Assembly (NCBI GenBank): GCA_022819945.1
Contig: JAJEGI010000041.1
Span: 1-40,984 of the forward strand
Source of the DNA: Candidatus Poribacteria bacterium
GTDB taxonomy: Bacteria; Poribacteria; WGA-4E; WGA-3G
DNA: 40,984 nucleotides
Direction of reading: 5' to 3'
The stretch's first letter is position 1, and each line of letters opens with the position of its first letter. Shown here piece by piece: positions 25,163 through 33,903 of the stretch. The notes beneath the pieces were generated by a model, which was not told the DNA's origin, did not search any database, and was given only the letters and a program-made list of their open reading frames with translations. A program made the translations under genes and the position numbers.

Positions 25163-26359
25163 ATGAAGATCCTTTTCTTATCACCTACCGTGCCGTTTCC
25201 ACTTACCGATGGCGGACGCATTCGGGTTTTTAACCTCCTCAAACAGATTGCAGCAAAAAGCGAGGTGACACTGCTCGCGCTGGAGACACAACCCACAGAT
25301 GCAGAAGGGGTCACGGAACTCCAACAGTTAGGCATTCAGGTTCACCTCGTCCCCAACGCACCGACACTCCCACGCGTATCGTTAGGCACACTTGCCAACG
25401 CTTTCCGCAAACGACAACCTATCACCGTCGCACGCTACGATCTACTTGCCTATCGTCAGAAATTCAGGGAGTTGGTCGCGTCTGGAGACTTCGATCTCGT
25501 CCATTATGAGATGTTCCATACGGCACAGTTTCACACAGAGGTTGACTTACCGAGTGTGCTTTCACAGCAGAACGTCGATTCTGCGATCTGGCGGCGACTC
25601 TGTGACGAAACGGCTAACCCGTTCTATAAATTCGCATATTGGACGCAGCAGCTCGCATTCCAACGCTATGAACGCGTCCTAAGCCCGAAGTTTGACGCGG
25701 TCACCTGTACTTCTGACATTGATGCTGCCGTTTTCCAACGCCATTGTGCGGAAGACAATATTGAGATCATCCCAAACGGGGTAGATATTACGCACTACCA
25801 ACCCGACTTTACATCCGAAGCACCCGCACATCTTATCTATATCGGGAGCATGGATTGGTATCCGAATGAAGACGCGGTCGCCTTCTTTGCTGATGAGGTT
25901 TTACCCAACATTCAAGGCAAAGTCCCGGATGTCCAATTCTCGATCGTCGGTGGCAACCCGTCGGCACGTGTGCAAAAGTTAGCGGAGAGAGAAGGTGTTG
26001 TTGTTACAGGACGCGTACCAGAAATCAAACCCTATTTCGCTGAGGCGACGGTCTTTGTCGTGCCGTTGCGTATCGGAAGCGGCACGCGCCTGAAAATCCT
26101 CGAAGCGTTGGCGATGGGCAAAGCGATTGTCTCTACTTCAGTTGGGGCAGAGGGTTTAGCTCTCAAAGACGGTGAAGAAATCTTTATCGCAGACGAACCG
26201 ACAGCCTTCGCGGATGCTGTCACCCGACTCCTCACAGATGTATCACTCCGCCACAGTATCGGCGAAAATGGACGCGCCCGCGTCGAGCAAGATTACGACT
26301 GGCGAAGCATCGGTGAGAAACTCCACACCCTCTACGCATCCCTCATCAAGGCGAATTAG
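25163..26359 (+). CDS. Glycosyltransferase family 4 protein
   Basis: A 398-residue GT-B glycosyltransferase. The N-terminal domain begins MKILFLSPTVPFPLTDGGRI with a glycine-rich loop, as in acceptor-binding domains of sugar transferases linked to exopolysaccharide loci. The C-terminal GT4-type donor domain shows IIPNGVDITHYQP, IYIGSMDWYPN, VTGRVPEIKPYF and the E-x7-E region around GTRLKILEALAMGK (E314 is its first glutamate). It should transfer an activated sugar, probably in cell-surface polysaccharide synthesis. No other polysaccharide genes are adjacent. The ribosome site is weak. Confidence 0.92.
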   Translation: MKILFLSPTVPFPLTDGGRIRVFNLLKQIAAKSEVTLLALETQPTDAEGVTELQQLGIQVHLVPNAPTLPRVSLGTLANAFRKRQPITVARYDLLAYRQKFRELVASGDFDLVHYEMFHTAQFHTEVDLPSVLSQQNVDSAIWRRLCDETANPFYKFAYWTQQLAFQRYERVLSPKFDAVTCTSDIDAAVFQRHCAEDNIEIIPNGVDITHYQPDFTSEAPAHLIYIGSMDWYPNEDAVAFFADEVLPNIQGKVPDVQFSIVGGNPSARVQKLAEREGVVVTGRVPEIKPYFAEATVFVVPLRIGSGTRLKILEALAMGKAIVSTSVGAEGLALKDGEEIFIADEPTAFADAVTRLLTDVSLRHSIGENGRARVEQDYDWRSIGEKLHTLYASLIKAN

Positions 26360-26470
26360 CCATCAGCACCCCAAAAGTTGATTTTTTTTATCGGATGTGT
26401 TAATATTTCGCTTAGACTTAAATGGAACCCTCTAACTTGAATAATAAACCACTTAAAAGGAGCGATACCG

Positions 26471-27220
26471 ATGAAACGCTTTACATTATTTTTGGCAATC
26501 ACCTTTCTACTGATGAGTGCCACTTTAGGGATGACCGGTGAAGACCCAGATTTAGTGGCGTACTTCCCGTTTGATGGGAACTCAGAAGACGCAACTGGCA
26601 ACGATAACCACGGCGAAATTACTGGCGGATCCAAGTGGGTTAAAGGCAAATTTGGAGACGCAATCGAATTGGATGCGGCTGCTTATGTCGAGATGCAAGC
26701 CTCCGACTCCCTCCACGGAGACATCTTCAAAGCAGACCCGTTCACAATTTCTGCTTGGATAAATCCTAACTTTGAGGGCACCACGTGGGAACACATCTGG
26801 CGGAGCCTACCGTCCGCTGTTGGACACAACACCTTATTCATTAACAAAGACCAAGGCCTCATCTCTTGGCGTGGGGTGGTCGGTGGTTGGACAGTCTTAT
26901 GCCAAACAGATGGTGGGATTGTCGAAGCAGATAAGTGGATGCACGTAGCCGTCACAGGGGACGGCGATAAATTCAGGATTTACGCCGATGGCGAAAACGT
27001 CGCCGAAACCGACTTCCAGGAAACACGTGGCGAAAATGTCACTTACCGCATTGGTGGTTCCGGTGGCGAAACTTTTGCCGGTTTAATGGACGATTACGCT
27101 GTCTTCACCCGCGACTTAGACGAGGACGAGATTAATCTGATAATGGAAGGCGTTGAGACGTTCTTACCCGTCGAACCGCGCGGTAAACTCGCAACACAAT
27201 GGGCAGACCTCAAACGCTAA
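26471..27220 (+). CDS. Secreted LamG-domain protein with C-terminal V-[DE]-P-x-G-K tag
   Basis: A 249-residue secreted protein: signal peptide MKRFTLFLAITFLLMSATL, then a LamG/concanavalin-like fold (about residues 28-220). Typical marks are LVAYFPFDGNSEDATGNDNHG, FTISAWINPN, WMHVAVTGDGDKFRIYADG and GLMDDYAVFTRDL. These domains bind sugars or proteins and often use calcium. The C-terminus ends LPVEPRGKLATQWADLK, matching the tails of the proteins at 18105 and 20516. AAAAGGAG precedes the ATG. Confidence 0.9.
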   Translation: MKRFTLFLAITFLLMSATLGMTGEDPDLVAYFPFDGNSEDATGNDNHGEITGGSKWVKGKFGDAIELDAAAYVEMQASDSLHGDIFKADPFTISAWINPNFEGTTWEHIWRSLPSAVGHNTLFINKDQGLISWRGVVGGWTVLCQTDGGIVEADKWMHVAVTGDGDKFRIYADGENVAETDFQETRGENVTYRIGGSGGETFAGLMDDYAVFTRDLDEDEINLIMEGVETFLPVEPRGKLATQWADLKR

Positions 27221-27262
27221 TCGCAGACCCAATAGGCGCGGTTCTAATCTCGCCTACAAACA

Positions 27263-27330
27263 CTTTTCCTCGCTGGCGGGGTTTGAAACCGCGTCCCTTT
27301 TCCTCGCTGGCGGGGTTTAAAACCCCGCCA
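27263..27330. repeat. Tandem direct repeat plus GGCGGGGTTT palindrome
   Basis: The 28-base unit beginning CTTTTCCTCGCTGGCGGGG occurs at 27263-27290 and again at 27297-27324 with one mismatch (period 34). The second copy completes a palindrome with 11-bp arms (27308-27318 and 27320-27330). The core is the same as in the MITE-like element at 20277. It lies just before hsdM. Confidence 0.8.
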
Positions 27331-27382
27331 ACTGAAAACTGACAACCGATAACTGACAACCATTCCCTAAGGAACCTAAACA

Positions 27383-29017
27383 TTGCCAAAAAAGAAAACC
27401 GAAACAGATCCAACCCAAACCACACTCCCCTTTCCATCCGAGAACGAAGAACATCTGGATATATCCACCCTCGAAACATGGCTATTGGATGCCGCAAACA
27501 CGATTCGAGGCGCGAGCGACGCACCCAAGTTCAAGGATTTCATCTTACCCCTCATCTTCTATAAACGCCTCTCTGATGTGTTTGATGATGAATTTGCCAA
27601 ACAGATAGAAGAATTCGGCGATGAAGCATTTGCTCGGGAAATTGTTGAAGCAGACCATGAAGATGCTCTCAAATCCGGACGGAACCCGATTGTCCGTTTT
27701 TACATCCCGCAGCAGTATAGTTGGGACGCACTCCGCAACCATGCCGCCGATGGACATTTGGGAGAGTTTGTCACCGAGGCGATGCGCGAGGTCGCACGTC
27801 TGAATCCACTCTTGCAAGGTGTCCTTGATGTAAAGGACTTCAACGAAACCCAGAGCGGACAACGGACGCTTGATGAGGAACGACTGGAGGCGTTAATTGA
27901 AGTGTTAAGTCGGCACCGGCTCGGGTTGCAAGATGCCGAACCCGACATCCTGGGTCGTGCCTATGAATATCTATTGCGAAAGTTTGCCGAAGGACAGGGG
28001 CAGAGCGCGGGTGAGTTCTACACGCCTAAAGAGGTCGGATGGTTGATGGCGCGTCTCATTAACTCGGAACCCTACAAAACGATCTACGACCCTGCGTGTG
28101 GTTCAGGCGGTCTGCTCATCAAACCGCGCCTGCTGTTCGCACAGACACATCCGGACGAAAAGAGTCAGGCACCCCAAATCTATGGGCAAGAACTCACACC
28201 CACGACCTATGCCATGGCAAAGATGAACGCCTTCCTGCACGATTTTATTGGGGCGGATATTCAGATTGGCGACACCTTCCGCAATCCGCGTTTCACCGAG
28301 AATAGCTCATCACTCCAACGCTTTGATTATGTGGTCGCGAATCCGATGTGGAATCAGAAGGAGTACGACGACGCTTTTTACGAGAGCGATAATTGGAACC
28401 GATTTTCCTACGGCATCGCACCGAGCTCCTCAGCAGATTGGGGGTGGGTACAACACATGCTCGCCTCCTTAAAAGAAACTGGACGCGCCGCGATTGTGCT
28501 GGATACCGGTGCAGTCTCTCGCGGTTCTGGCAGTCGAAACACCGATCGGGAGCGCGATATCCGCAAAAAGTTCGTGGAGCAAGATCTAATCGAAGGCGTA
28601 GTCCTTCTACCCGAAAACCTGTTTTACAACACAAGCGCGCCGGGCATCATTTTGCTGTTGAATCGAAACAAACCGCAAGAACGCAAAGCACAGATCCTGC
28701 TTATCAACCTCTCTCAGTATTTCGAGAAGGGCAAACCGAAAAATATCCTCACCGATGAAGGGATTGATGTTGCAACAGAAGTCTATCAGGCATGGGAATC
28801 CCGCGAGAAATTGAGCAGCGTCATCACACTTGAGGATGCCCAGAAAACCGATTACAATCTAAGTCCTTCCCAGTTTGTAGACGTAGGCGACAAAGTAGAA
28901 CACCGTCCGGTAAACGAAATTCTATCAGATTTAACAGAAGCACGCATCGCCCGCGAGAAGGCAGACAACGCATTGGAAGATATGTTGGCACGGCTTGGAT
29001 TGAATGAAAAGCATTAA
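27383..29017 (+). CDS. hsdM: Type I restriction-modification methyltransferase subunit
   Basis: A 544-residue HsdM, the N6-adenine methyltransferase of a type I RM complex. The N-terminal helical domain has FKDFILPLIFYKRLSD (51-66). The S-adenosylmethionine motif I is DPACGSGG (236-243), and the target-base motif IV is NPMW (320-323), a variant of the usual NPPF. The segment before motif I, QSAGEFYTPKEV, is typical. The start is TTG at 27383, with an AAGGA site 9 bases upstream and no ATG nearby. It opens the restriction locus; hsdS and hsdR follow only after inserted modules. Confidence 0.96.
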   Translation: MPKKKTETDPTQTTLPFPSENEEHLDISTLETWLLDAANTIRGASDAPKFKDFILPLIFYKRLSDVFDDEFAKQIEEFGDEAFAREIVEADHEDALKSGRNPIVRFYIPQQYSWDALRNHAADGHLGEFVTEAMREVARLNPLLQGVLDVKDFNETQSGQRTLDEERLEALIEVLSRHRLGLQDAEPDILGRAYEYLLRKFAEGQGQSAGEFYTPKEVGWLMARLINSEPYKTIYDPACGSGGLLIKPRLLFAQTHPDEKSQAPQIYGQELTPTTYAMAKMNAFLHDFIGADIQIGDTFRNPRFTENSSSLQRFDYVVANPMWNQKEYDDAFYESDNWNRFSYGIAPSSSADWGWVQHMLASLKETGRAAIVLDTGAVSRGSGSRNTDRERDIRKKFVEQDLIEGVVLLPENLFYNTSAPGIILLLNRNKPQERKAQILLINLSQYFEKGKPKNILTDEGIDVATEVYQAWESREKLSSVITLEDAQKTDYNLSPSQFVDVGDKVEHRPVNEILSDLTEARIAREKADNALEDMLARLGLNEKH

Positions 29018-29104
29018 AAACTCAGAATGGGACGGGCGGTTTCGGCGGTTCAGGATCATTCAATTGTCCATTTTTCAATCGAATTTTCACCCCCAGGCCC
29101 GGTA

Positions 29105-29126
29105 GGTTCGGTTTCCTAACCGAACC
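29105..29126. repeat. GGTTCGGTT palindromic repeat, copy 1
   Basis: The arms GGTTCGGTT and AACCGAACC are perfect 9-bp complements around a TCCT loop, followed by GGAT. A second copy lies at 29288. Confidence 0.85.
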
Positions 29127-29287
29127 GGATACTACGCGGAAACCTTGAAGACTTCAAAACCCTCTTTAGTTCCGTAGGAACAACATGTTTATAGCAGTAT
29201 GTTCCAGCAAAGCTCCAAGCCTTGTAAGGGCGGTATGTTTATATTTCTTTTTTCGAAAACATTGCCCAAATCCTAAATTGACACTAT

Positions 29288-29309
29288 GGTTCGGTTTCCT
29301 AATCGAACC
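29288..29309. repeat. GGTTCGGTT palindromic repeat, copy 2
   Basis: The same hairpin as at 29105 with one change in the right arm (AATCGAACC), again followed by GGAT. Confidence 0.85.
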
Positions 29310-29384
29310 GGATCCTTGAAAAAAAGACGTGAAACCCAATAATTCCTTAAAATTGAATGACCCTGTTCGGCGGTTTCCTGAATC

Positions 29385-29413
29385 TTGAATCAACAGCGTA
29401 TATATGCTATAAT
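29385..29413 (+). promoter_or_regulatory. Extended -10 promoter for the giant TPR gene
   Basis: TTGAAT (29385-29390), a 17-base spacer ending in TGC, and a perfect TATAAT (29408-29413). The TGn ahead of the -10 box makes it an extended -10 promoter. It lies about 75 bases before the start codon, so this gene need not depend on hsdM transcription. Confidence 0.8.
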
Positions 29414-29488
29414 GACAATAACAATTTATCAAACTATTGGTTGAATATTAACCCACACCGAACAAAACCTGATAGGAGATGAAAATCC

Positions 29489-32400
29489 ATGACAATACTC
29501 GGTTTAGTATTCAAGGCTTACAACATTGTAGGCACTGGATTTTCCATTATTGGTGGTATCAACCACGCCATCAAACATTTTTGCCAAACTACAGCAGAGG
29601 AACTTTTCAAAAAGTCCTTTGTTAAGGTAGTTAATCAATACGCATCGGACTTTGCTGATCAAACTGACCCAAAAACAGTTGAAGTTGATTCTAATTTACT
29701 TGATAAAGTTATTACTTCACTAAAAGACGATGATATAGTCCAACTCACACAACTGAATGAAAGTGAAAAAATCGCAAAAATCACAACACTTTTCCAAAAC
29801 TGTATTATCGTCCCCAACCATCAATTGCCCAAAATGGATTTTGAACATAGAATTCGCCCCATTATTGAGAGAGTGATTATTGATTTCTATGCCCAATTGC
29901 CATTCAAACAGGAAGCATTTAATCAAATTGTCCTTGAATATATTCAAAATACCAGTACTGAGCAAGCAAACATAGATTCTATGCTAACGGACCTTAAGAA
30001 TGAAATTGAACAGGTCCAGTTAGAAGTTAGTGAACGCTTAACCCAAGATATCCAAGCCATCAAAGATGACACTGAAAAAATTAAGGATGATAATAAGGAG
30101 ATTAAGCAGACGACAGGTGCGACTTTAGAGGCAGTTCGTGAAATTAAATCTCTACTCGATGTAAATACCTCTACCACGATAGTTGCAAAAGAACATCAAG
30201 AACAAATAGACTACGCTCGACAATTACTTAAGAGTCATAAACCGGCAACTGCTCTTGAGTTATTAGAAACTCTGAAGAAACGAACATGGAAAGATGCTTC
30301 GGATGATCTAAGGTTTAGTATTCTAACTAATATGGCAGCTGCTCAGTTTACTCTCAATAACAAACAAGAAGCCGCAGAGTTGCTTCATGAAGCATTTAAG
30401 TATGATTCTGAAAACGAAAAAGCACTTTCTAACCTTGCTTTGGCATATCTATTAGAAGAAAAAACGGAAAAAGCTGCTGATTACGCAAAACAGACATTGA
30501 GGATGAATTCTTCAAATCCTGATGCCTACGTTATTCTCATTGGAATTTCTGCTGAGGAAGAACCACTTGATAAAATAATTGCTAAAGTTCCTGACTCTTT
30601 GCACGATTCTCCTCAAATTGCTTACGCTATCAGTGAAATTGCCGCAATACGCGGGAAACACGAAGTGGCAAAAAGATGGTGTGAAATCATGGTGTCCCAG
30701 AAAGAGGGAAATACTCCTGATTTTAAGGCTGCTTTCGCAGCTATCTTGATTAAGCAGGTATTAGAAGATAATCTTGCAGTGGGGACCAGCCAACTTTATG
30801 AGTCACAAAAGGGACAATTACAACGTGCAATAGGATTTCTTACTGAGGCATGGGATTGTGTTTCCAATACGGAATTAAAGGATTATAGAGCAGATTGGAT
30901 CATTAACAGAGGCATTGCACATTTTCACCTTGGCGAGTTGACAAAAGCAACAGAAGACCTTGATACTGCTTTAGAAATTGAAAAATCAAATCCAATTTTG
31001 ATAAAAAATCGTGCGTTATTAGCTTTTGAGTGTGGAAATATGACAAAGGCTGTTGAACTCTTGGAAAAAATCCAATCCGCACCGGAAGTACCTGAAGCAC
31101 CAATTATACTTGCTAATTTCCTCTTAGTGAGTGGACGGTTAGATGAGTCTCTTACAAAACTTAATGATTTTTTGCAGACAGATTCATCTCCAGAACTTCA
31201 AGAAAAAGCAAGGCATTTGCTCATTAAAGTTTATATTGCTGCTGAACGTTTTGAAGAAGCACAATTAATACTAACACCGATGCTGGAATCATCTCCGACA
31301 AGCGTATTGAACCTTCTTAATGCTGCTTTAATCCATAGTAAAATGGGCAAGGGGGACGAGGCTATTTCTCAACTTAAAAAAGCATACGACTATGCATTAG
31401 ATAGTAAAGATTTTTTAGAAATAGTGGAATTAGCCGCGGAACTCTTTATTAATAAACAATTTAAAGAAGCTGCAACACTCTATGAAAAACTTGCCGACAC
31501 AAGTCAGAACTCCCAATTGACCCAATGGTTAGTGCAAAGTTACTATAATTCTGGTGAAATTGCGAAAGCACTTAAGATATGTCAGAAACTTCGTGAGAAA
31601 TATGGCTCCCTTGAAAACATCTCCGTGATGGAAGTCGTGATTTATGAGGAAATCGGCGATATGATCCAAGCCGAAACGGTATGTAAAGAGTATTTAAACA
31701 AATTTCCAACTGATTATGATGTGCGAATCCGTCTTGGAATGATTTATTTTCGCTCTAATAAAGAGATGGAGATTGACAATGTATTAGATAGTTTTCCTGA
31801 TTTTAAGAACTTTTCTTTCCTTAAAGATCTTCCTTTAGAGGCATGCTTTCAATTAGCCCAACTATATAGAGCTAGATCTAAACCAGAAGAAGCGTTACAA
31901 GTCATGTACGAAGCGCGTAGAACGCATTTCGATAACCCCGATGCTCACCTTAGATACATCGGTATTTTCCTTTTAGTTGAAAAGGAAATTCCTGAAGTGC
32001 TAAACCCTACTCAAGTTCAAAAGGATACAGCGGTCAAAATCAACATTTCTGACGAAGACTATTGGTATATCATTGAAGAACATGATGACGCAGATATCAC
32101 CCGTGGTGAACGCGATGTTAAAGAACCTTTAACGCAGCAGTTACTTGGTAAAATTGAAAATGACGAGGTTAGTTTTGGAGAAACACCGACTGGCCCCAAA
32201 ATCGGAAAAATTGTTGCTATAGAAAGCAAATTTACTCACGCACGCAAAAAAAGCCCGCGTAAATATGAGCATCTGTCTCCAACAGATCAAGGTATGGAAA
32301 CGGTTAAATTAGACGATTCTGCAGAAATCGATGATAAAGAAAAATTTCAACCCATATTTGATAGGATTGATCAGCAACAAGAACACTTTGATCAAATTGA

Positions 32401-33901
32401 AAAACTATACAAGGAAGAAAACATAACAATAGGTTGTTTTACAAGATTAGTCGGTAGTAATAGTTTAGATACATGGGGTCCCCTCATGGGTAACCCTGAA
32501 TTAGGGATTAGGTGTAGTATTGGGGATATTGACGAAAGAAGCAGCGTCCTTAACCGACTTAATGATTCCAAACCTAAACTTGTTGTAGACATTATTTCCC
32601 TAATCACTTTACACAGTTTGGATGCAGCGGATATTGTGGTCAGCGCATTCGGAAAATTATGCATTGCTCAATCAACCATTGATGAATTACAGAGTATTAT
32701 CAGTGAAAGAGAAGGAATGTGGTCTAAACGCGAGGGGATGATAGTTGGTAAAGAAGGAAATCGGTATGTAAAACAAATTATCAATCCTGAGGAAATGAAG
32801 CAGGGAATAGAATATCTAAAAGACATTATTCGTTGGATTAGGAATAACTGCGAAGTTGGTAAAGCCACTGCTGGGTCAGAGATGAACCAATTACGCAGGA
32901 GGGAACTCAATGACATGCTACAACAGCATTTCCTTGATACTGTTCTCCTTGCAAGCCAACCAGAGCATTTACTTTTCTCGGATGATGGACGACTCAGACA
33001 TTATGCGAAAACAAGCCTCAATAGCGACGCAGGAACAAACTTTCAAATTGACGGTGTGTGGACACAAGTTTTACTGGAACATTGTGTAAAGCAAAACTTC
33101 CTTGATAAAACTGACTACGATGAGATGACGATAAAATTAGTTTGTTCACACTACTACCACACTGTTTTTGATTCAGACCTACTATTGGAAATTGCAAAAC
33201 GTTCAAATTGGAAGCTCTCTGAGCCTTACAACAGTTTTGTGCTTGCCTTAGGTGAAGAACGAATGAATTTACAGTCGGCATTAGACGTTGCAGTTGATTT
33301 TCTCTTTACACTTTGGGAGGAATCAATTTCTTTCAGACAGAAAGAATTCTTGACGTTGGGTTTATTAACTGGGCTTACTTATGGACGGAATGCCCACACA
33401 GTATTGAACCGACTTGAATATCTAATTCAAAATAAGCACAGACTTTTTTTACCTGTCGAAAACAGTATTCTCAGACAGATCCGTAATTTCCAACAGATCT
33501 ATCCTCTTGAAGATAACTTTGCGTTTTTGGCGGAAAATGATATTCGTGTCAAGGGAACACGGGTAGGTATTGAAACTATCCTATACGAATATATTCACAA
33601 TAGCAAGACACCAGAAGTCATCGCCAATCACTACTATTATTCACTCACGGTGGAACAGGTTTACGCCACGATCCTATATTATCTTCAAAATCAAGAAAAA
33701 GTTGGTGCATATTTGGATGATTATCTGAAATATTGCCAAACAGCACGGGAGGAATACGAGAAAAATCCATCGCCCGGTGCTGTTCGCTTGCGTGAACTTA
33801 TAGCAGAAAAGGAAGCAAATTCTGATATACCCGATCCCGCCAATCCAAAAAACGACACAGCAAGCACAACACAATCTCCATCCAAAAATGAACAGGAATA
33901 A
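29489..33901 (+). CDS. Giant TPR / GreAB-C-like / PIN nuclease / DUF433 protein (1470 aa)
   Basis: Domain order as read: a hydrophobic N-terminal segment (1-30); a helical region; a coiled coil (about 165-225); degenerate TPR repeats (about 230-835); a segment around 849-918 with EPLTQQLLGKIENDEVSF and KIGKIVAIESKF, resembling the GreA/GreB C-terminal domain that docks on RNA polymerase; a PIN-like RNase domain (about 980-1180) with D1033 in VVDIISL, a glutamate in STIDELQS and D1165/D1166 in LFSDDGRL; a helical region; a DUF433 domain (about 1347-1415, IRVKGTRVGIETIL ... SLTVEQVYATILYYL); and a disordered tail. TPR-GreAB-C-PIN combinations are known from conflict-system surveys. DUF433 is usually a separate antitoxin. 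The DUF5615 gene starts 2 bases after the stop. The gene is AT-rich compared with hsdM and hsdR. Predicted to be an RNA-cleaving defence effector. Confidence 0.8.
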   Translation: MTILGLVFKAYNIVGTGFSIIGGINHAIKHFCQTTAEELFKKSFVKVVNQYASDFADQTDPKTVEVDSNLLDKVITSLKDDDIVQLTQLNESEKIAKITTLFQNCIIVPNHQLPKMDFEHRIRPIIERVIIDFYAQLPFKQEAFNQIVLEYIQNTSTEQANIDSMLTDLKNEIEQVQLEVSERLTQDIQAIKDDTEKIKDDNKEIKQTTGATLEAVREIKSLLDVNTSTTIVAKEHQEQIDYARQLLKSHKPATALELLETLKKRTWKDASDDLRFSILTNMAAAQFTLNNKQEAAELLHEAFKYDSENEKALSNLALAYLLEEKTEKAADYAKQTLRMNSSNPDAYVILIGISAEEEPLDKIIAKVPDSLHDSPQIAYAISEIAAIRGKHEVAKRWCEIMVSQKEGNTPDFKAAFAAILIKQVLEDNLAVGTSQLYESQKGQLQRAIGFLTEAWDCVSNTELKDYRADWIINRGIAHFHLGELTKATEDLDTALEIEKSNPILIKNRALLAFECGNMTKAVELLEKIQSAPEVPEAPIILANFLLVSGRLDESLTKLNDFLQTDSSPELQEKARHLLIKVYIAAERFEEAQLILTPMLESSPTSVLNLLNAALIHSKMGKGDEAISQLKKAYDYALDSKDFLEIVELAAELFINKQFKEAATLYEKLADTSQNSQLTQWLVQSYYNSGEIAKALKICQKLREKYGSLENISVMEVVIYEEIGDMIQAETVCKEYLNKFPTDYDVRIRLGMIYFRSNKEMEIDNVLDSFPDFKNFSFLKDLPLEACFQLAQLYRARSKPEEALQVMYEARRTHFDNPDAHLRYIGIFLLVEKEIPEVLNPTQVQKDTAVKINISDEDYWYIIEEHDDADITRGERDVKEPLTQQLLGKIENDEVSFGETPTGPKIGKIVAIESKFTHARKKSPRKYEHLSPTDQGMETVKLDDSAEIDDKEKFQPIFDRIDQQQEHFDQIEKLYKEENITIGCFTRLVGSNSLDTWGPLMGNPELGIRCSIGDIDERSSVLNRLNDSKPKLVVDIISLITLHSLDAADIVVSAFGKLCIAQSTIDELQSIISEREGMWSKREGMIVGKEGNRYVKQIINPEEMKQGIEYLKDIIRWIRNNCEVGKATAGSEMNQLRRRELNDMLQQHFLDTVLLASQPEHLLFSDDGRLRHYAKTSLNSDAGTNFQIDGVWTQVLLEHCVKQNFLDKTDYDEMTIKLVCSHYYHTVFDSDLLLEIAKRSNWKLSEPYNSFVLALGEERMNLQSALDVAVDFLFTLWEESISFRQKEFLTLGLLTGLTYGRNAHTVLNRLEYLIQNKHRLFLPVENSILRQIRNFQQIYPLEDNFAFLAENDIRVKGTRVGIETILYEYIHNSKTPEVIANHYYYSLTVEQVYATILYYLQNQEKVGAYLDDYLKYCQTAREEYEKNPSPGAVRLRELIAEKEANSDIPDPANPKNDTASTTQSPSKNEQE

Positions 33902-33903
33902 AA

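Larger units (their letters stand above)
29018..29488. other. 471-base intergenic region with repeats and a promoter
   Basis: The gap separates hsdM from the giant TPR gene. It holds two copies of a GGTTCGGTT hairpin (29105 and 29288), a small GTTCC/GGAAC hairpin near 29169-29181, and a strong extended -10 promoter at 29385. No coding frame is convincing. The density of repeats suggests an insertion junction. Confidence 0.7.
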
